Positions 27,339-41,600 of a stretch of 64,000 bases of DNA are shown here, piece by piece (the first letter of the stretch is position 1; every line of letters starts with the position of its first letter). This DNA comes from Rallus limicola (lineage: Eukaryota; Chordata; Aves; Gruiformes; Rallidae): positions 29,419,491-29,483,490 of the forward strand of contig JAKCOZ010000007.1 of assembly GCA_022605955.1 (NCBI GenBank), read 5' to 3'. The position numbers and the translations under genes are program-made. The notes under the pieces are model-generated. The model was not told the origin of the DNA. It saw only the letters and a list, made by a program, of their open reading frames with translations, and did no database searches.

Positions 27339-30300
27339 GTATGCAACCACAGGGATCAGCAGTTTCTAGAGATCAGCTCTGCAAATCAGCATGCTGAGAG
27401 AACCTGTGACTTGTAACAGATTGATGGCCCCACTCTTACTCCTACAGACCACTGGCCACAAAACCATTTAGTAGCAAGGACACCACGACGATTCCACGCA
27501 GAGAGCAGACAAGTGGTCCTGCACGCCCATGGGTGTGCTTGTCTGCCTGGGAGGATAGGACAAAGGCAAAAACACTGGGAGAAATTTCTGACGCCAAAAG
27601 AAGATAGAATGGTACCTCTGCATTTCTCCCCAGTACAACATCCAAAATGAGCAACAGGGAGAGCTGTTCATTTTCCAGAAAAGCTCAGTATGCAGCTTTT
27701 CCACTGGTGGTAGAAACAGAAATATGTATCTTCCATGAAAGCACCACCTCTGCTTAGACTGGTTTTAAGACTAAGCCCATATTTGTCTAACCCAGCTACC
27801 AGTCACACCCTCATCAAGTACCTACGATCAGCTTTTCATCTAGTCTCTCTCATGAGTTTGTGGTCAAGCTTTAGGACCCAAGCCATCTGATTTTTTAATG
27901 CCATGTCAGGAGGAGAAGAAATGCATGCTGCTGGGTGCATTTCTCTCCAACTATCACAGAAATCCAGACAACCCACCTTCCACAAAACACGTGCATTTCT
28001 TTTCATGCATCCTGCACATTTAGTCTGCAGAGCCGGTACTCAAGGCTGCACTGCAGAGCAGGCTGAGCCTTAAGTCACAGCAAGTACCTACCCAGGGTGT
28101 GACTGCTAGTGACACAACCAGCATCGTCCCATTGGCATCAGCCCTTCAGACACATCAGTCCTGTGCCTCCCTGCCCCCCATATTCATGGAGGGGGCCGGC
28201 AGGACAGCTCTGCTCAGACAGGCTGCAAACAGCATGAGTGCTCCACCCTCAGTGAGCAGCTGTCCCAGGGCTACCTGCAGGCACCACAGAGGGTGGATTA
28301 CCAAGAAGATTACACTTCTGCACACCTCCTTACAGTAGGCACTGAGAAGGGCTTGGTTGGGGCAGAAGATAAACCTTTCCCTCTGCCCCCGCTTTGCTGG
28401 AGATTCATTCACACACCAGCTACAGCTTCAAGCTCAAGAGAGAGATTTCTCTTTCCTTTCTTTTCAATATTTCTTCTTAGAGGAGACTGAAGGTGTGGAA
28501 CACCTGGGGATCAGACCTAATGGATTCCAGCACAGAATCAGTGTTTCAAACCCAAATGCTGCTGTCGCTGAAATGTTGCTGGGTGTCTTTGCTATTCTTT
28601 CCAGTCTTGTTCTGGTGCTGTCAGAGCAATCACATTTCCTTAGTGTGGGAATGCCTGTGCTGCTGTCAGCGTGCTCCATGAGCTCCAGTGGCATGTCCAG
28701 CACCTAGGACATAACTGGGATTATTGCAGCACACACTTCTGCCTGGGAACTTGCAGGGTGCAAGGACCAAACAAGCAATAGGTGAAAGTTGCTACGGTAA
28801 CTGGATTCTGTGGTCATCATGAATGTGCCAGTGTCTGACTGCAGCCTGCGCTCACTAAAAGCGCAACCAAGCAATTGTTTAAGAAAGATTTTTCTTTAGC
28901 ACACACATATGTTTTGCTATGGGCAACAGCACAAAGATTACCCGTGATTTCACTTCTGAGTCCCAGGGACTCGTTAACTCCAGCTATTGATCCACAAACT
29001 AAATAAGTTTTTCTGGGAAGGTCTGGCCAGGAATGCCCATACTGACCCAGGCTACTGCAGGCTTAATAGGTCACTCCCCGACTGTAACATCGCTCTCCAC
29101 CACAATCAGGTTCGTCCCTGTTAACACCTTATTACTCACCACTCTCCCCCACTAAGTAGCAAACTGCTGGGATTTGATTCTCTCTTTGTTTGAGGGTACT
29201 TATTTGTAGGGGGTGATGGGCTACTAACATCAGGGTTTAACTCAAGCACACAAAAGCCAGGAAATTCACAGCTAGGGCTGAAAATGTGTGCTGACACAGC
29301 AGCATTATCTCCTGCCATTAAGCCTTTTCTGGAGCCTTTGGCACAACTGCCTGGGTTAAAGTCTGCATGTCAGCAGAGATTTTTTCAGGCTTTGCCACGA
29401 ACTTCTTTGCTTAAGTCAAGCTGCTTGCATCACCCATTTATATTCTTCGTAACATTACATGGACACCTCATGAAGCTAAAGCACACGTGTGGACGTCCCC
29501 CATGCCTTTTGACAATCCCCCATGCCTTCCGAAGCCTCACCTTCGTTCTCCCCGAGGGCTGTGAATATGGCATGAACCAACTTGCAAACTCCCAGCTGTC
29601 CTTCCAAAGTGGACACAAAGGGGGATTAAGCAGCACTGAATAGCGCTGACAAACTGACCTGGGTAACAGTAGCAATTGTATTTCAGAGCAGCATCACATC
29701 CCAAGGATCCGGCTTTGGCTCCCCCCAACCCCAGGACCCAGGAAGGTGGGTGGGAGGAGGACCCTGGGGATTAGCCATGGCATAGCTCTCCTCGGTGAGA
29801 GAGATGCCAGAAATGGACTCTTGGCTCCTTCACCCATCCCCACTGAATTCATTTAGCTGCTCTCAGCAGAAGGGTGAGGATAGGAAGCTTTGGGGTAGTT
29901 CACTGGGAAGTGACTCCCAGAAAGGGGAAAATTTCCATCCTGGTGGCAGCTGTGGAACAGGGCCGGCTGCAGAAGGGCACAGTCCCAGCCACTGCCCTTC
30001 CCTCTGCCCCATTGCCCCAGCCCCTCAGGGGACCTCTCCAACTCAAAAATACCACAGAATAAGGGAAGGTGGAAAAAAACAAGCAATGAGGTGAGGTTTT
30101 GATCCATTTCTGCCCTTGTTACTAATGGCTACACAGCAAGGGGGTGGCTTAAACTGGGCTAAGCTGTGAAACTCCCTGAACTGGTGAGCCCACTGCTAAG
30201 GGACAGTCTGCCTGGGCACGGGCTGCTGGGGTGACAGAAGCGGGGTGCTCCCCTCCCTGGCTTTGCTGCATCTCCCACCACAGACACCGTGTGGCAGTGA

Positions 30301-32029
30301 CTCCCCAGGGTCTGGCACACACAAAACATCCCACGTATGGGACACCTGCACCATGCGTGCACAGCTCCGATGGGGATCTGCTGTCTTGGGAATGCTGAAG
30401 CAGGAGAAGTCTCAGTCGTGCCAGTTGGAAAAGGGGACCTGGGCAGAAGTAGGGACCTGGGGGACGCTTCTGGGGTTACATAGCACAGCAGCCCCCAACT
30501 GAACCAAAATCTGCACCCTTCCAATGTCCAAGCAGTGGCAGGTACAGCCACCCTTGGGGCTGCGATGCGGAAGGGGTAGGGTACAGCCCACACCCACGTT
30601 TCCACTGTCTGCTTTTAAAATCCAGACCAAAGCTCTTTGCAAATTTAAGAAATTACTTAAATGACAGCAAATGACCAAGAGATGCTATCTCATCAGGAAC
30701 AAAAACAGCTAACTTGGCTCTCTGAACAGACACTTTAGAAATGACAAACTAATCTAATTAGACACTTTATCTTGTAAGTTACAAGCCACTTGTTCTAGAT
30801 TTACCAGTAAATTTAAAAAATGGGAGGTTACTTACACTGGCCCACAATTTACCAGCTTTATACAAAGGACTTGCCAGAATGACTCAACGTCAAATGAAAG
30901 GGCAGGGCTGGGTTTTACGGTTTTAAAGACATGTAGTTAATATCACCTATAAATAACTGAAAATGTGTTTCTGAGTGAAAGAGCCATTGTTCATTTTTAT
31001 CAGGGGTATGAAGAGAAGTGCTATGGGGAAGGCAAGGGAGGCTTTCCAAAGTAATGTTAGAGATTTATTTCATAAAAAAGCCAATCCAACAATACACAAA
31101 GATACCTTTGGGGCAGTAGTTTCAGGTGCGCTTCAGTACAGGGGCAGGAGCTTTGACAATACGGATGCCAAGGGGATGAACCTAACCAACATGCGCTGGA
31201 AAGAGAAAGGAGACACCGGTGACAGATAAATCTGCATTTTATTGGGACTCTAAAACTCTACAGAATTAAAGTTACCATTACTATAATATAGCTACTTAGA
31301 AGGATTTTTCCAGATGAATATGAGCCATTTTGGACAATGATACCTAAGTGGTTTCATAGTTACCTGAGGCCTAAACCTAAACCAGATCAGTTCCCAATTC
31401 TGGTTCACTGTGCAACCAGTGAAGCATTTGTCTTATCACAGGGGAGGCAAAGGTACAGTCAGAGGCAGATGCGCTCCTTTTGATGGCAGTGACATCATTT
31501 TGACAGCAAAGCGACAGTAAAAATTTGGCAGGTGATAAATTCCTCTCTGAAAATGCCACTGCAACACTAATAGCTGTCAGGAGCAGGCAATGTCTCGGGC
31601 TTGAAAGTCTTACCCAAACGAGCCTGCACCTTCACCCATTAACCCACAGGATCCATGCGGAATCCCAGCACCATCAAACGTTGGGGAGAGCAGAGCTCCT
31701 GGACTGAGGGGCTGTCAGGAGAGCAGGCACCCACCCAATTAGTCTGCTTCGCAAGGCCGGCCAGCTGATGTTAGCCCTGCAGGGAAAAAGCCCTGGCTCC
31801 AAACACATGGGATTAAAAACCTCGGACCGAGATCATAAAGTCTTCCTCACAATTAACTGAAATAAAACAATGGACATCAGGGTGGAAGTGGTTGCTTAAA
31901 AGAGGTAACCTTAAAGCCATGGAGTAAAGAGGAAAACAAGCAGAAAATAAAATCCGAAGCGGTGCAACCTCACCCTCCCTGCATACATGTTTTATTCCAT
32001 CGATGATGAAGGACTCAGTCAGTCAAGAT

Positions 32030-32330
32030 CTGCAAATTGGTAGGCAGTACATTCTGTGCAGTCTGTCAGTATTACACATCCTAAAGGGCTGAATAAATAA
32101 TTGAAGAATAAATAATTGTGCCAGGGCTTTGTCTCATGGGCCATTTTTATAGATTGCTGTCTAATGATAGCACCATCTGCGACACTCTGCATTAATATGG
32201 GATAAAATTACATAGCGCTTTGTTTGCTCTGACACTGTGATGTTATGATGTCTCTTAATATTATCTTGAATAAAAGGCTGGAGCAGTGATGGAAGCATCC
32301 CAATTGCTTGTAAACTCTCATTTAGGGAAA
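32030..32330. promoter_or_regulatory. Candidate conserved non-coding element
   Basis: About 300 bases with no repeat homology, no open frame and a high density of homeodomain (TAATT, TTAATA), forkhead-like and AT-rich motifs in mixed-complexity sequence, the look typical of deeply conserved developmental enhancers in large introns. Conservation itself cannot be seen from one sequence, so this is inference only. Confidence 0.3.
32091..32118. repeat. 15-bp period AT-rich tandem duplication
   Basis: GAATAAATAATTG occurs twice at a spacing of 15 bases. Each copy carries a forkhead-like TAAATAA and a homeodomain-like TAATT core. It lies inside a candidate conserved non-coding element. Confidence 0.85.
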
Positions 32331-35300
32331 ACCAAGTTTAAGCAATCAGGTTTTCCCCCCAGGGACAGGACAGGAGAGAGTGGAGAAGCCTCGCTGTTTC
32401 TAGTGCACATCCTATCAAGGTAATTAAAAAGAGAGGAGCTTGTTAGTTCATTTTGGTTGTGCACGTCCAATGTTAAAGCCCTATGCTGGCATAGAGGCAG
32501 CTCTTCACCTCCAGACAGTGCACCCCAGTTCCACTCCCTTCCTCAGCACAGAGAGGGAGGCAAAAAGATCCATCACAGGTACTCGCTCCCCCAATCAAAG
32601 GGGAAAAAGATGATTTACATCACTTTCATCTGGCACCGAAGCATACTATGGGTGACGGGAGGGGGCACCTGCGAGGAGACAAAGGCTGTTTGCATGGGAA
32701 AGCAAGCAAACGATACAGCCACCACTTGCTTTCCAGTAGTGCTTTATACTTCCTGACAAATCTTTACCCAAGAAACATTTTCTTCTTTATTCTTAGAAAG
32801 AAAAACCTGAAATCAAGGTCAAACATTCACCAACAATAGTTTACACTGCTCCTGCCTTCTGTGCACTGCTCCATGCCTGCAGGATACCGGTGGTGTTTCC
32901 CATCCCTCCCAAAACCGTGTTGCAGGCACCATCCCTCCCTCCCCAGCAAAAGGCGCAGGGGCTGGGCAGGGGGCACACCAGCAGCTGCTGTGACAAACAA
33001 CTGCTGGCCTGGTAGGTCTGCACAGGCAGGAGCTAATTTGGATCTGAGGGAGCTACAACACATTTGCTGCCTCGTAGCTATTGCTGTACCTGCAGAGCAA
33101 ACTGCAAAATTTTAAGGTTTTGCAGAGCCCAGTCTCATCCCCATCCTGATCCAGGGTCACCACATGAGGCTACGACAAGAGGAGCTTTGGCCTCTCAAGC
33201 CACAGCCCTTCAGCCCCCACCCCAAACCACCAGTTGGCACCTGCACCCAGAACTGAACATCCCAGAAAAGCTGCCCGGAAGAGAAGCTGGGCAGAGGGGG
33301 CCACTGCAGTTACGACACCTGTAATGTCATCACTCTGATCCCAGGCTTCACGAACCAATTTGCAAAGCAAGAGTTTTCAAACTCTCCATGGATCAGGCTG
33401 AGCTCAGCTTCACAAGTACAGGACCAAAGGAAGAAGGGTGGCAGTAGGCTTTGGAAAACAAAACTCTCTGGCTGCTCCAACCACAGCAATGACAGTGAAG
33501 GAAAACCCTCTTGCCTCCCAAGCTGTCCTCCCACCAGCGGAAAAATCTTCTTCACTCACCCATATCCACCCTAACTGAAGAGCTGACACAAGCAAACCTG
33601 GGACGTATGGTTAGTCTGACTGGAAGGTAAATTATACCTATGTTAACAGAAAAAAAGACCTACTGATCCTATTCCCCAGAAAGAAGATGCCTTCAACCAG
33701 CACAAGGCTCCTCCAAACATACACATGCAGTATCCTACCTGTGTTCCCACCAGGAAGGACCATGACTGAGATAAATACTACAGCGTGCAGTTTGGTTCCT
33801 CTGGAGCCTCAGGCACCCAAAGCACACAGCTAAAGCACAACACAGCTTAGGAGTGGCAGGAACCTGCTTCTGCACAAAGGACCCACTTGCGCTCCCAAAC
33901 ATATATGGCCACCTACACATTAGCCAGTCCCAGCATATGCACACACAGAAATGAATTCATCACTTACTATGGTTCATGTAAAAGGAATTCACCCCAAACG
34001 TGCATGAAAGAAGATACATGCCAAGAGCCACAGTGACAGTTTTGCCCTTCCCAAGTAGTGATTCACAGCTCCGATATCTTTCCAGGGCGCTCTGTTACAG
34101 GCCTCTCACATCGAGACAGCACAGACGCCGAACAATGAGGCTGGCAGATTCAGGGAGGTGTACCTGCATCTACAAATCAATTAAAACAAGCTCACCACGG
34201 GGCACAACCGAGAGGTGTATTCAGCACAGACAATGTATTGATAAGCTTCCACTTTATTATTTTCAGAGGTTCCACCTAAAAACTTTGCTAAAACAACTTT
34301 ACCTCAGGGCCACACTCTTCCTGTTGGCTGATGGCAACATAAAAACAAGGGGAAACTCCACAGGTGTTGGGAGCAACTAAGAGCTCGACAGTGGGTCTAT
34401 TCATGGAAAACTAAAAGGGAAACAGACAATCAATGACCCCACCAGTGCAAAGGAAACATTCTGGACTTTGGGAACAACAGGCAATGACTTTAATTTGGCT
34501 TATGCACATTTTGATATGGTTTTGGTTTTTTGATAGGAATCAAACAAAAAGCAGGTCTCTTCCAAGGCAGACAGGTTGCTACTGCTCCTGCCTCCAGAGG
34601 ACACAGCCATGGCTTTCTGAAGCACTCAGCTCCGTCGTGTGGAAAACTCCTGAAACCCACTGATTACTTTTTGACATGACTGGTCACCACCAGCAGAAAT
34701 CCCTACACTGTAGCTCATCCTGCCCATGGCTGCAAGCCTATGCCTGGGAAACACACCCAATGGCTGCCAGGGAGTCTCACATCCTGCACTCGGCACTGAC
34801 ACGGAGATGTCGCACAGTCTGGACAAATTCCATCATCCGTTTTGCAAGCCCACCTGGCCTGGAGGGCAGGTAAATCCCTACCCTGCAGCAACGCCAGGGG
34901 TCAAATGTACCCAAGCAGAAACCACACGCCATTTAGCAAAGCTTCTTCTAATGACAAAACACCTCTACCTTTGCCCAGTGCAGCTGGGTATCCTGGGCAT
35001 GCCTTCCTCTTCCTCTTGTAAGAAGTTAAGAGCCTTTCTCAAGAGCAAAAGGTGGAGGCAGAGACTGTAGATGTGCACAAGAAGGGTGGGACAGGAAAAA
35101 ACACAGACATTGCAAGATAACAAGGGAAAAAACTATTCATCAACTAAATCCCAATGGTGAGGACTTGAGCTACAAATCAGAAAAACCCATTTTCTTCCCC
35201 AAAGAAGCAAAACGCCCAAGGGGTGCCCTGGACATGGCAGTTCCACATGCACCCTCCAGAAGCAGCTCTGCCTCACAGGCATTCCCCTCTGCTTCTGCTG

Positions 35301-37039
35301 TGGATAGAGAGGACAGTGGCCCATGAAGCACGGGGAAATCATCCCCCGGCGCTCAGGCAAGGCATGGGACAGCCTGTGTGCTCAAGTGAAGTTCAACCCC
35401 AAATCCCCTCAGAAACGGCACTACTCCTCAGGGGCTGCACAGGAGGGGGCAGATAAAAAGGAAAGGGAAAATTAAAATTATAAAGGGGGGAGGGTGTTAA
35501 AAATTTAAAAAACTATTAAAAAAAAAAATCAATGCCACAACAGTATTAGGGTAAATTTTCTCAGAGCTTACAGCTGCAAAAGGGATGAGGAAGAAGGTGC
35601 AAGTAGGGTGGACAGGGTGCACTGGCTGCTGCCTGGTCTGAGGGTGAACAGCCACCGCTGCTGAAGCAGGGTGGCTGAAAAAAAGAATAATAATAAAAAA
35701 TCCTGCTCTTGATATTAAATATTCATGGGAACAGCAATGGTGTGGCTAATGGAAAGTGTCCGTAAAACCCTTAAGAAGTTTGTTAATGCATGGAGACTGG
35801 CAGAGGTCATGGCATGCTTGCTGCGAACCAAGAACAACTGAACAAAAATAGTCTGTCCCTTTTCCAACCAGCACTGAGAAGGTGTCCAGTTACTGCACCA
35901 AAATCACTGAAGGCACTAGGTCCTAAAAACTCATTAACACTATTACTGGTAGCTGGCCACTCAGCTGCACCACCAGTAAAACGCCCTAACAACCCTGACA
36001 CAAGGTTTTGGGAGACAGCAGAAAGAGGGCTGCCAGACCCAAGGACAGTGGTTCACACCTGGTGCCACCTTCCCCTGTCCCATGCTAAGAGGTAAGAGCC
36101 AAAATCAACAAACTCCGGTAATCTCCATCCTGCAGTGAAGCTCAGATGTGGTTAGTGAGCAAAACACCATGCAGGTCACCTGTCTTTGCCACCTCAGTTT
36201 TGTAACAAAGCCACACATGGACCTCAATCGATCTGTGCCTTTAGGAGAGAGCGGAAAACATTTGATGCTCCAAGGCCAGATCATCACAACTGCAGTTTGC
36301 CAAAGCACCCAGTTCTATTCCTTGCCCTCGCCCTCAAAATAAATCAGTTACCACAAATCCATAGTCAGACTCTGACTTCTGCAGTTTACATCACTGTCTC
36401 ATTCTGACCAGCAAAAAAGTTCAACTTCTCATCCTGTTGTCCCAATCCCACCCCACTGCAGACCATGAGGCGCATCTGGAGGAGCAGGAGGTGGAGCAGT
36501 GCCCAGCCACACTCCAGCTTCTCCCATCACACACCAGTCCCTCCACCAGTGGTGCAGATGGAAAGAGTGGGTGCTTCCAGATGACTGATCTCAGTGTTGT
36601 GGTGGTTTGCTCCCCATTGACCATTTAAATGGTGGCACCATTTAAAGCCACCTCAGCTGTTTTAACAGAGAACACTGCCTACAGTCTTTCAGCATCACAT
36701 AGGCAGAATAAAAAGCACGTGTTGATTCTTGCCTCTGTTTTTTAAAAGCAGACTCGAGGATGCAGCCAACAAGATGTTAGGAGCATCATCTTGTTCTATC
36801 GATACATCCATGAGCTGGGCCCAGCACATACGCGTTTCAGTTCTGATGCCAGTCTCTCAGTGTTAATGCCATGCAAATAATAAGGATGACAAATCACAGA
36901 GGCCTGCCACCGATCCAGACACAAAAGCAATTAAAACCCTGTAATGTCTATGTGAGGAATACTAACCGCACCAGCAACTCTGAGGCTGCCAGGTAAGTGC
37001 TGCCAGCAGAAGGTCACCAGGAATGTAACCGCTCGCAGT

Positions 37040-37460
37040 CCAAAAATCACACAGACAAGCATGCCCGGCTGTTTTAAAGGTATATAAGAAGATTTTAAGA
37101 TGTAAGAATTGCCCAGATCATTCTTTCTCCCTGGTGGCAAATACCTTTAATCCGTGTGCAGCTCCAGCTGCATCAGCACTGCATTTCTAATGGCAAAGAT
37201 CAAGACACCGGTTGCTTTGTTTTACACTGGACTTCAGAAAGCACACTGCCCACATAAATCGTTTGCAATGCAAGAGTATATCATGTTAAGAAACCAACAT
37301 ATTAATCATATTCATAAACTTTTGTGATGGATTTGATGGCACAGGAATCTGTCACTTCCATTGCTTGGTTCAATTAATCTATACCAGTTTATTTATTGCC
37401 TATGGCTTGCTCAGCTTTCCAACCAGTTGTATAAAAAGGTTTTCTCTCTCACTTTTTAAT
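37040..37460. promoter_or_regulatory. Candidate conserved non-coding element
   Basis: Repeat-free stretch with mixed GC and AT segments, including CAGCTGCATC near 37167, a run rich in TTAATC/TTCAATTAATC motifs (37301-37379) and a TAAATCGTTTGCAATGCAA segment. No open frame. The enhancer call rests on sequence texture and needs alignment to other birds and mammals. Confidence 0.22.
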
Positions 37461-38554
37461 TAAAAAACAGAATCAAAAAAAAAAAGTGATTCACTCCCAG
37501 GAGACAGAAAAAATCCATTTGTGATGGAAAAGAAACCACCAACACATGCAAACATTTCCTAGAAAGCCAACAACTGCCAGTGGGTCTTTTTAGGCTAATA
37601 CCCTGTTCTACAGGTCCTAACACTGGACTTCCACCACAGCAGAGCTTTTGAAGTCATCACGGTCTTGTGTGCCCCCTTAACGTTCTCTCTGTGAGCACTG
37701 GTTAAACCCTACCCAGCACAGGAAGGGAAGGAGGACGCTTGCCTTGGATGGGTTGTGCTGCTCTTCTCTCGCTGCTGTGGCCGACAAATAGATTTAAGAA
37801 ATGGCCATGAACAAAACCTGCAAAACCCACAACGTTTCACATGCTGAACTTTCTTTTGTGGGGCCTGTGCTCCGTAAGACCAACTCTCCCATCTGTGCAT
37901 GTCTGGGTGCCTTTCACAGCTAACATATGAGGGGCATGTTATTTCAGAGTGTTTGCAGCGGCCTGACTGTAAAGATGATTAAATGCAAAAGAAAGAGGGT
38001 GAGTTGGTGGGGTGGCACAGAGAAAGTGACAGTGTGTTGAATTCCATCAAAAATGCGAGTGTGTGTGCATGTAAATGAAAAACGCCAGCTCTACCTCAGT
38101 TCTGAACATGCACAGGCACATGCCAATCACCCCCGTAAGTAGCAGAGAAAAATTCAGATGCCACCACACTTGACATACTCCACCCACATTCCCACAGAGG
38201 TGACAGCTTTGCAAGTTTAACTTTGGTGCAAGAAATTTCAGTTTGGGTCAAAGGTTTTATTTTTAAGAGCATCCATTTCGCTTCCTGAAGCAATGCCCAA
38301 CAGCAGCAGACCAAGATGTACCAGAAGACCATGTAGCTTTACACTTGTATTACATCAGTATGTACCCCTCACCCACTCTACACATGCTCCCGGGTCATCA
38401 TTAGGATACCAATTTCCCTTCCAGTTTCTTCATTTTTAGAACATCTCCCAACAAAAGTCTCAAACTACTAATGGAGTCGCACATGGTTTCTTCACATAAA
38501 CGTTGTGTAGATACTGAATAGCAGAACCTTTCACATGGTATTGAGCCTGGCTTT

Positions 38555-38692
38555 AAGTAAGGGAAAAAAGACAGACCGGGTGAATTATTCAAAGCCACAA
38601 ACACAGCACAGGAGAATTCGTATTCAAGACCTTCCCGGATTTGAGTCCAGCACATTAGATCACTCTTTCCTGCAACAGTGTTTTTCTTTCTC
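38555..38692 (+). repeat. Ancient LINE/SINE 3'-tail remnant (MIR/L2/L3-CR1 type)
   Basis: The order of short motifs follows the well-known amniote repeat tail. A GGGAAA..AGACAGA segment corresponds to 'GGGAAACTGAGGCACAGA', then AATTATTCAAAGCCACA to 'TGACTTGCCCAAGGTCACA', a CAGCAC..GGAGAATTCG segment, and GAGTCCAGCACATTAGATCA to 'AGTCCAGTGCCTTAACCACTAGACCA'. Divergence is high, so the exact family is uncertain. Confidence 0.5.
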
Positions 38693-41600
38693 TACACTTT
38701 GCCACAACAACAAATCAAACCCATCCAAAGCCAGAAAGCATCAGAGATGCCATTATCCTCAATAGACTTACATCAGGGATGAACACGACTTGCAGTACCC
38801 GGAGGAAAGAAAGAAAAGTACTGAAAATAAGATATTAAAAGCCAAATTAATTGGTGACATAAGCAGGTACAAGTACACTGAGTGAAATGAAGTAGCTTGT
38901 GCCTGCAATGAATATAACCGTAAGCATTTAGCAGGTTCTTCCTCGAGTCTTTGTTTAAACAAATCTGAATTTATTAGTCTGCCGTTGAATAAATATGATA
39001 AATTCTTATTGAAATTATCCTCTGGTGAGCAGCAATAAATACCAGGCAATATTCTTTCAAGTGATCCATTATTTTAATCTGGCTAAGAGCAACTCCAGGT
39101 TTTCTGCATGCACAGACAAAAGTTATCTTCATGGCTGTAAGTGAGGGTGAAATAGTGCGGCACTGCAGGTTTTAGGAGGAATAGGGAAACATTCCCAAGC
39201 TCAGTACCAAATAGAGCAACTCATTCGACACCCCATCTCTAAGGAGTTCACACAGTAACAATACAGAACATTTCCATACATAATTTACAAGCTACTATGA
39301 AATGCTAGAGGTCAAAACTTCGAGGGCATAATTTAACGGTGACAACGTGCACTGCATGTCGGATCAGCCTTTGTATTACCACAAAAAAAAAGTGAGTAAA
39401 AATGCAGACAACGTTTGCAATTAGAAACAAAAAAAGTCACTGTTTGTCAGACATGGCATCCAAACACAGAGTTTATTGCAGTAACAAGTACTTAGATACA
39501 CACACACTGGCCCCATAAAGGAAAAGAGGGGGGAAAACCCAAACATTTGTAAAGCATCCTATTTGTGCTTCATTACCCAAACACCTGCAGACCCCCTCAG
39601 CACTTCCCACTATCTTCCAACCACCATGTTTAACAAACCTTGGTGTTGTGAGGCAACTTCAAGGACTGCACTTTAATACCACAGAAGACGACCTCCTTTG
39701 GACGCTTCAGCCTCCGAAAGCTGAGACTTGGGCTGCTGACTGGATCCCTTGCAGAAGGACTGAAAGCTGGCAACACCTCATCTTTTATCACCCTCCTTCC
39801 AAGGCCAGATTTATGTCAAAGCTTCAGCGACTGTTAAACTCTTGGTGCATCAGTGTTGCACTGAGGACACCTCCTCCAGGTGGGCTCCAAAAGCCACCAG
39901 AAGCACCACTGCCCATCCTGGGACCTCCACCCTGCCTGCATCTTTCACCCCAGGTAACAACTGTCCCAAATACCACAACTGGTTCCCTGTGCTTCCTACA
40001 TGATTCTTTGTGAAAAAAAAAAACACAAACTAAAACACATGAGCACATAATACAAGATTTGTATAATGGGAGACAGAAAATAAGCCAATTTAACTTACGT
40101 GACAGATATGAACTCTCTGCTGAAGGGACGTGAGACAAATATACTCTATTTAAAAACACATCTTGCACCCCACTCTTACCCTGTTTAAAATAAAATTGCT
40201 CTCTTTAAAGCAGAGCCATTTGCTAAAGTTGAGGACCCTGTCAGCCCTGGGCTTTCCCCAAAGGCCTGGCTGCAGCCCCTGGGGACACTGCGATGGGAAA
40301 GGCATCTCCTCTGCCTCCATCCTGGTTTCACACCTGATTCAGAAGGTGAGAAGGCACCTGAGGCACCTGATGGGAGTTCGGATACCTCACTGGATACACA
40401 GCTCAGCACAAACCCTGCCAGATCGACCTCAAATCATCACACTTTGGTGTTTTGTTTTGGTTTCTAAGGAAATTTGGATCGGTGGACTGAGTTCACACCA
40501 GACTTGTGCTTTGAAATCACGTGCTCGTGGTGTGCCATCCGGCACTGACAGCTCTCAGATTTGGTTTGTTTTTGAACTGAGGTGCCAGACACAAAAGCCC
40601 TCATGCCAGAAGCCCTCCAGGTCAACGTGGATGTGTTATCAGGCCATGGTGAGCATCTCTGCTCTGCTGCAGGTATGTTTGTTTCAGCGTTGTGGTTGCC
40701 CATGTGGTTTACAGTTTATATCTCACATTAAAAATTGAGAGTAACCTTCTCAACCTCCTCACTACCCAAACCAAAACAGCGTAACCTGACTTCTAGTAAA
40801 TAAATACGGGGAAAAAACAGAGCTGGGAGGGAAGAGAAAGTTGTTCCAAGAAAGGATACAGCACTGCTTTGCAAATTCTTAATTCTCCCCCTCCTTCCAT
40901 CCTCGGGCTTTCACACACAACATGCATATCCCCTCAAAGCTCGCCCTGCTACTCTTGATGCCCAGCAGATGTCCCACCTGGTATGTACCCAGCCCTGGAG
41001 CTGTGTCACTTGAGAAGAGCACAGGACACCTCACACACCCTGGCACAGCTCAACCACTGACCTTTTTATTTTTTTAAATTTTACAGTAGGACATGTTGCC
41101 CTTCACCCCCTTGATCATGAATATACCCCCTACTACAGTGGCTTATTTTACTGTTTAAAACAAAATGCGTGGTTTATTTTTTCTAAGTTAATCCTACTAC
41201 TACTTTCCAACATCAGGTTCCTTTAGAGTCTTTCTCATTATCTTCTAGCTCCAAAAATTATGAAATTCACCAACAAACTCCTAACAAAGAGGCTGAAAGT
41301 AATAAACAGAAATGGGTCAAAAAATGGCTTTGTCTATCTATAGTTAAAGAAATATTGTAGTGCCTGCAGACTCCAGCTCTTCACTTTGGCTCTCCTTTGC
41401 AGCCCCAAAGATGGCTCCTTTGTGATTTTTTCCATCTCAAATACCCCTGCAGCTCACTGCTACTTGCCTCTGAAAACAACAGTAACTGAGAACATCCTCC
41501 ACCGAAGACTATCAGTTGCATTGTTATGGTCCCTTTGCACAAAAGCCTGACAGAAGTAACTACATCCTTTCCTCCATTCTGCCCAACCCACTAACAAGCC

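Larger units (their letters stand above)
25341..38554. other. Intron sequence with two candidate non-coding elements only
   Basis: Apart from the tandem duplication at 27301 and the candidate elements near 32030 and 37040, I see no gene or recognisable mobile element. Several GC-richer patches (28100-28700, 29700-30600, 32850-33320) give overlapping frames of 80-150 codons on both strands, without homology. Confidence 0.55.

Noticed and set aside
40163..40738. 191-codon plus-strand frame
   Set aside because: The sequence shows no family motif and no conserved block; the length is within what chance gives in 64 kb.
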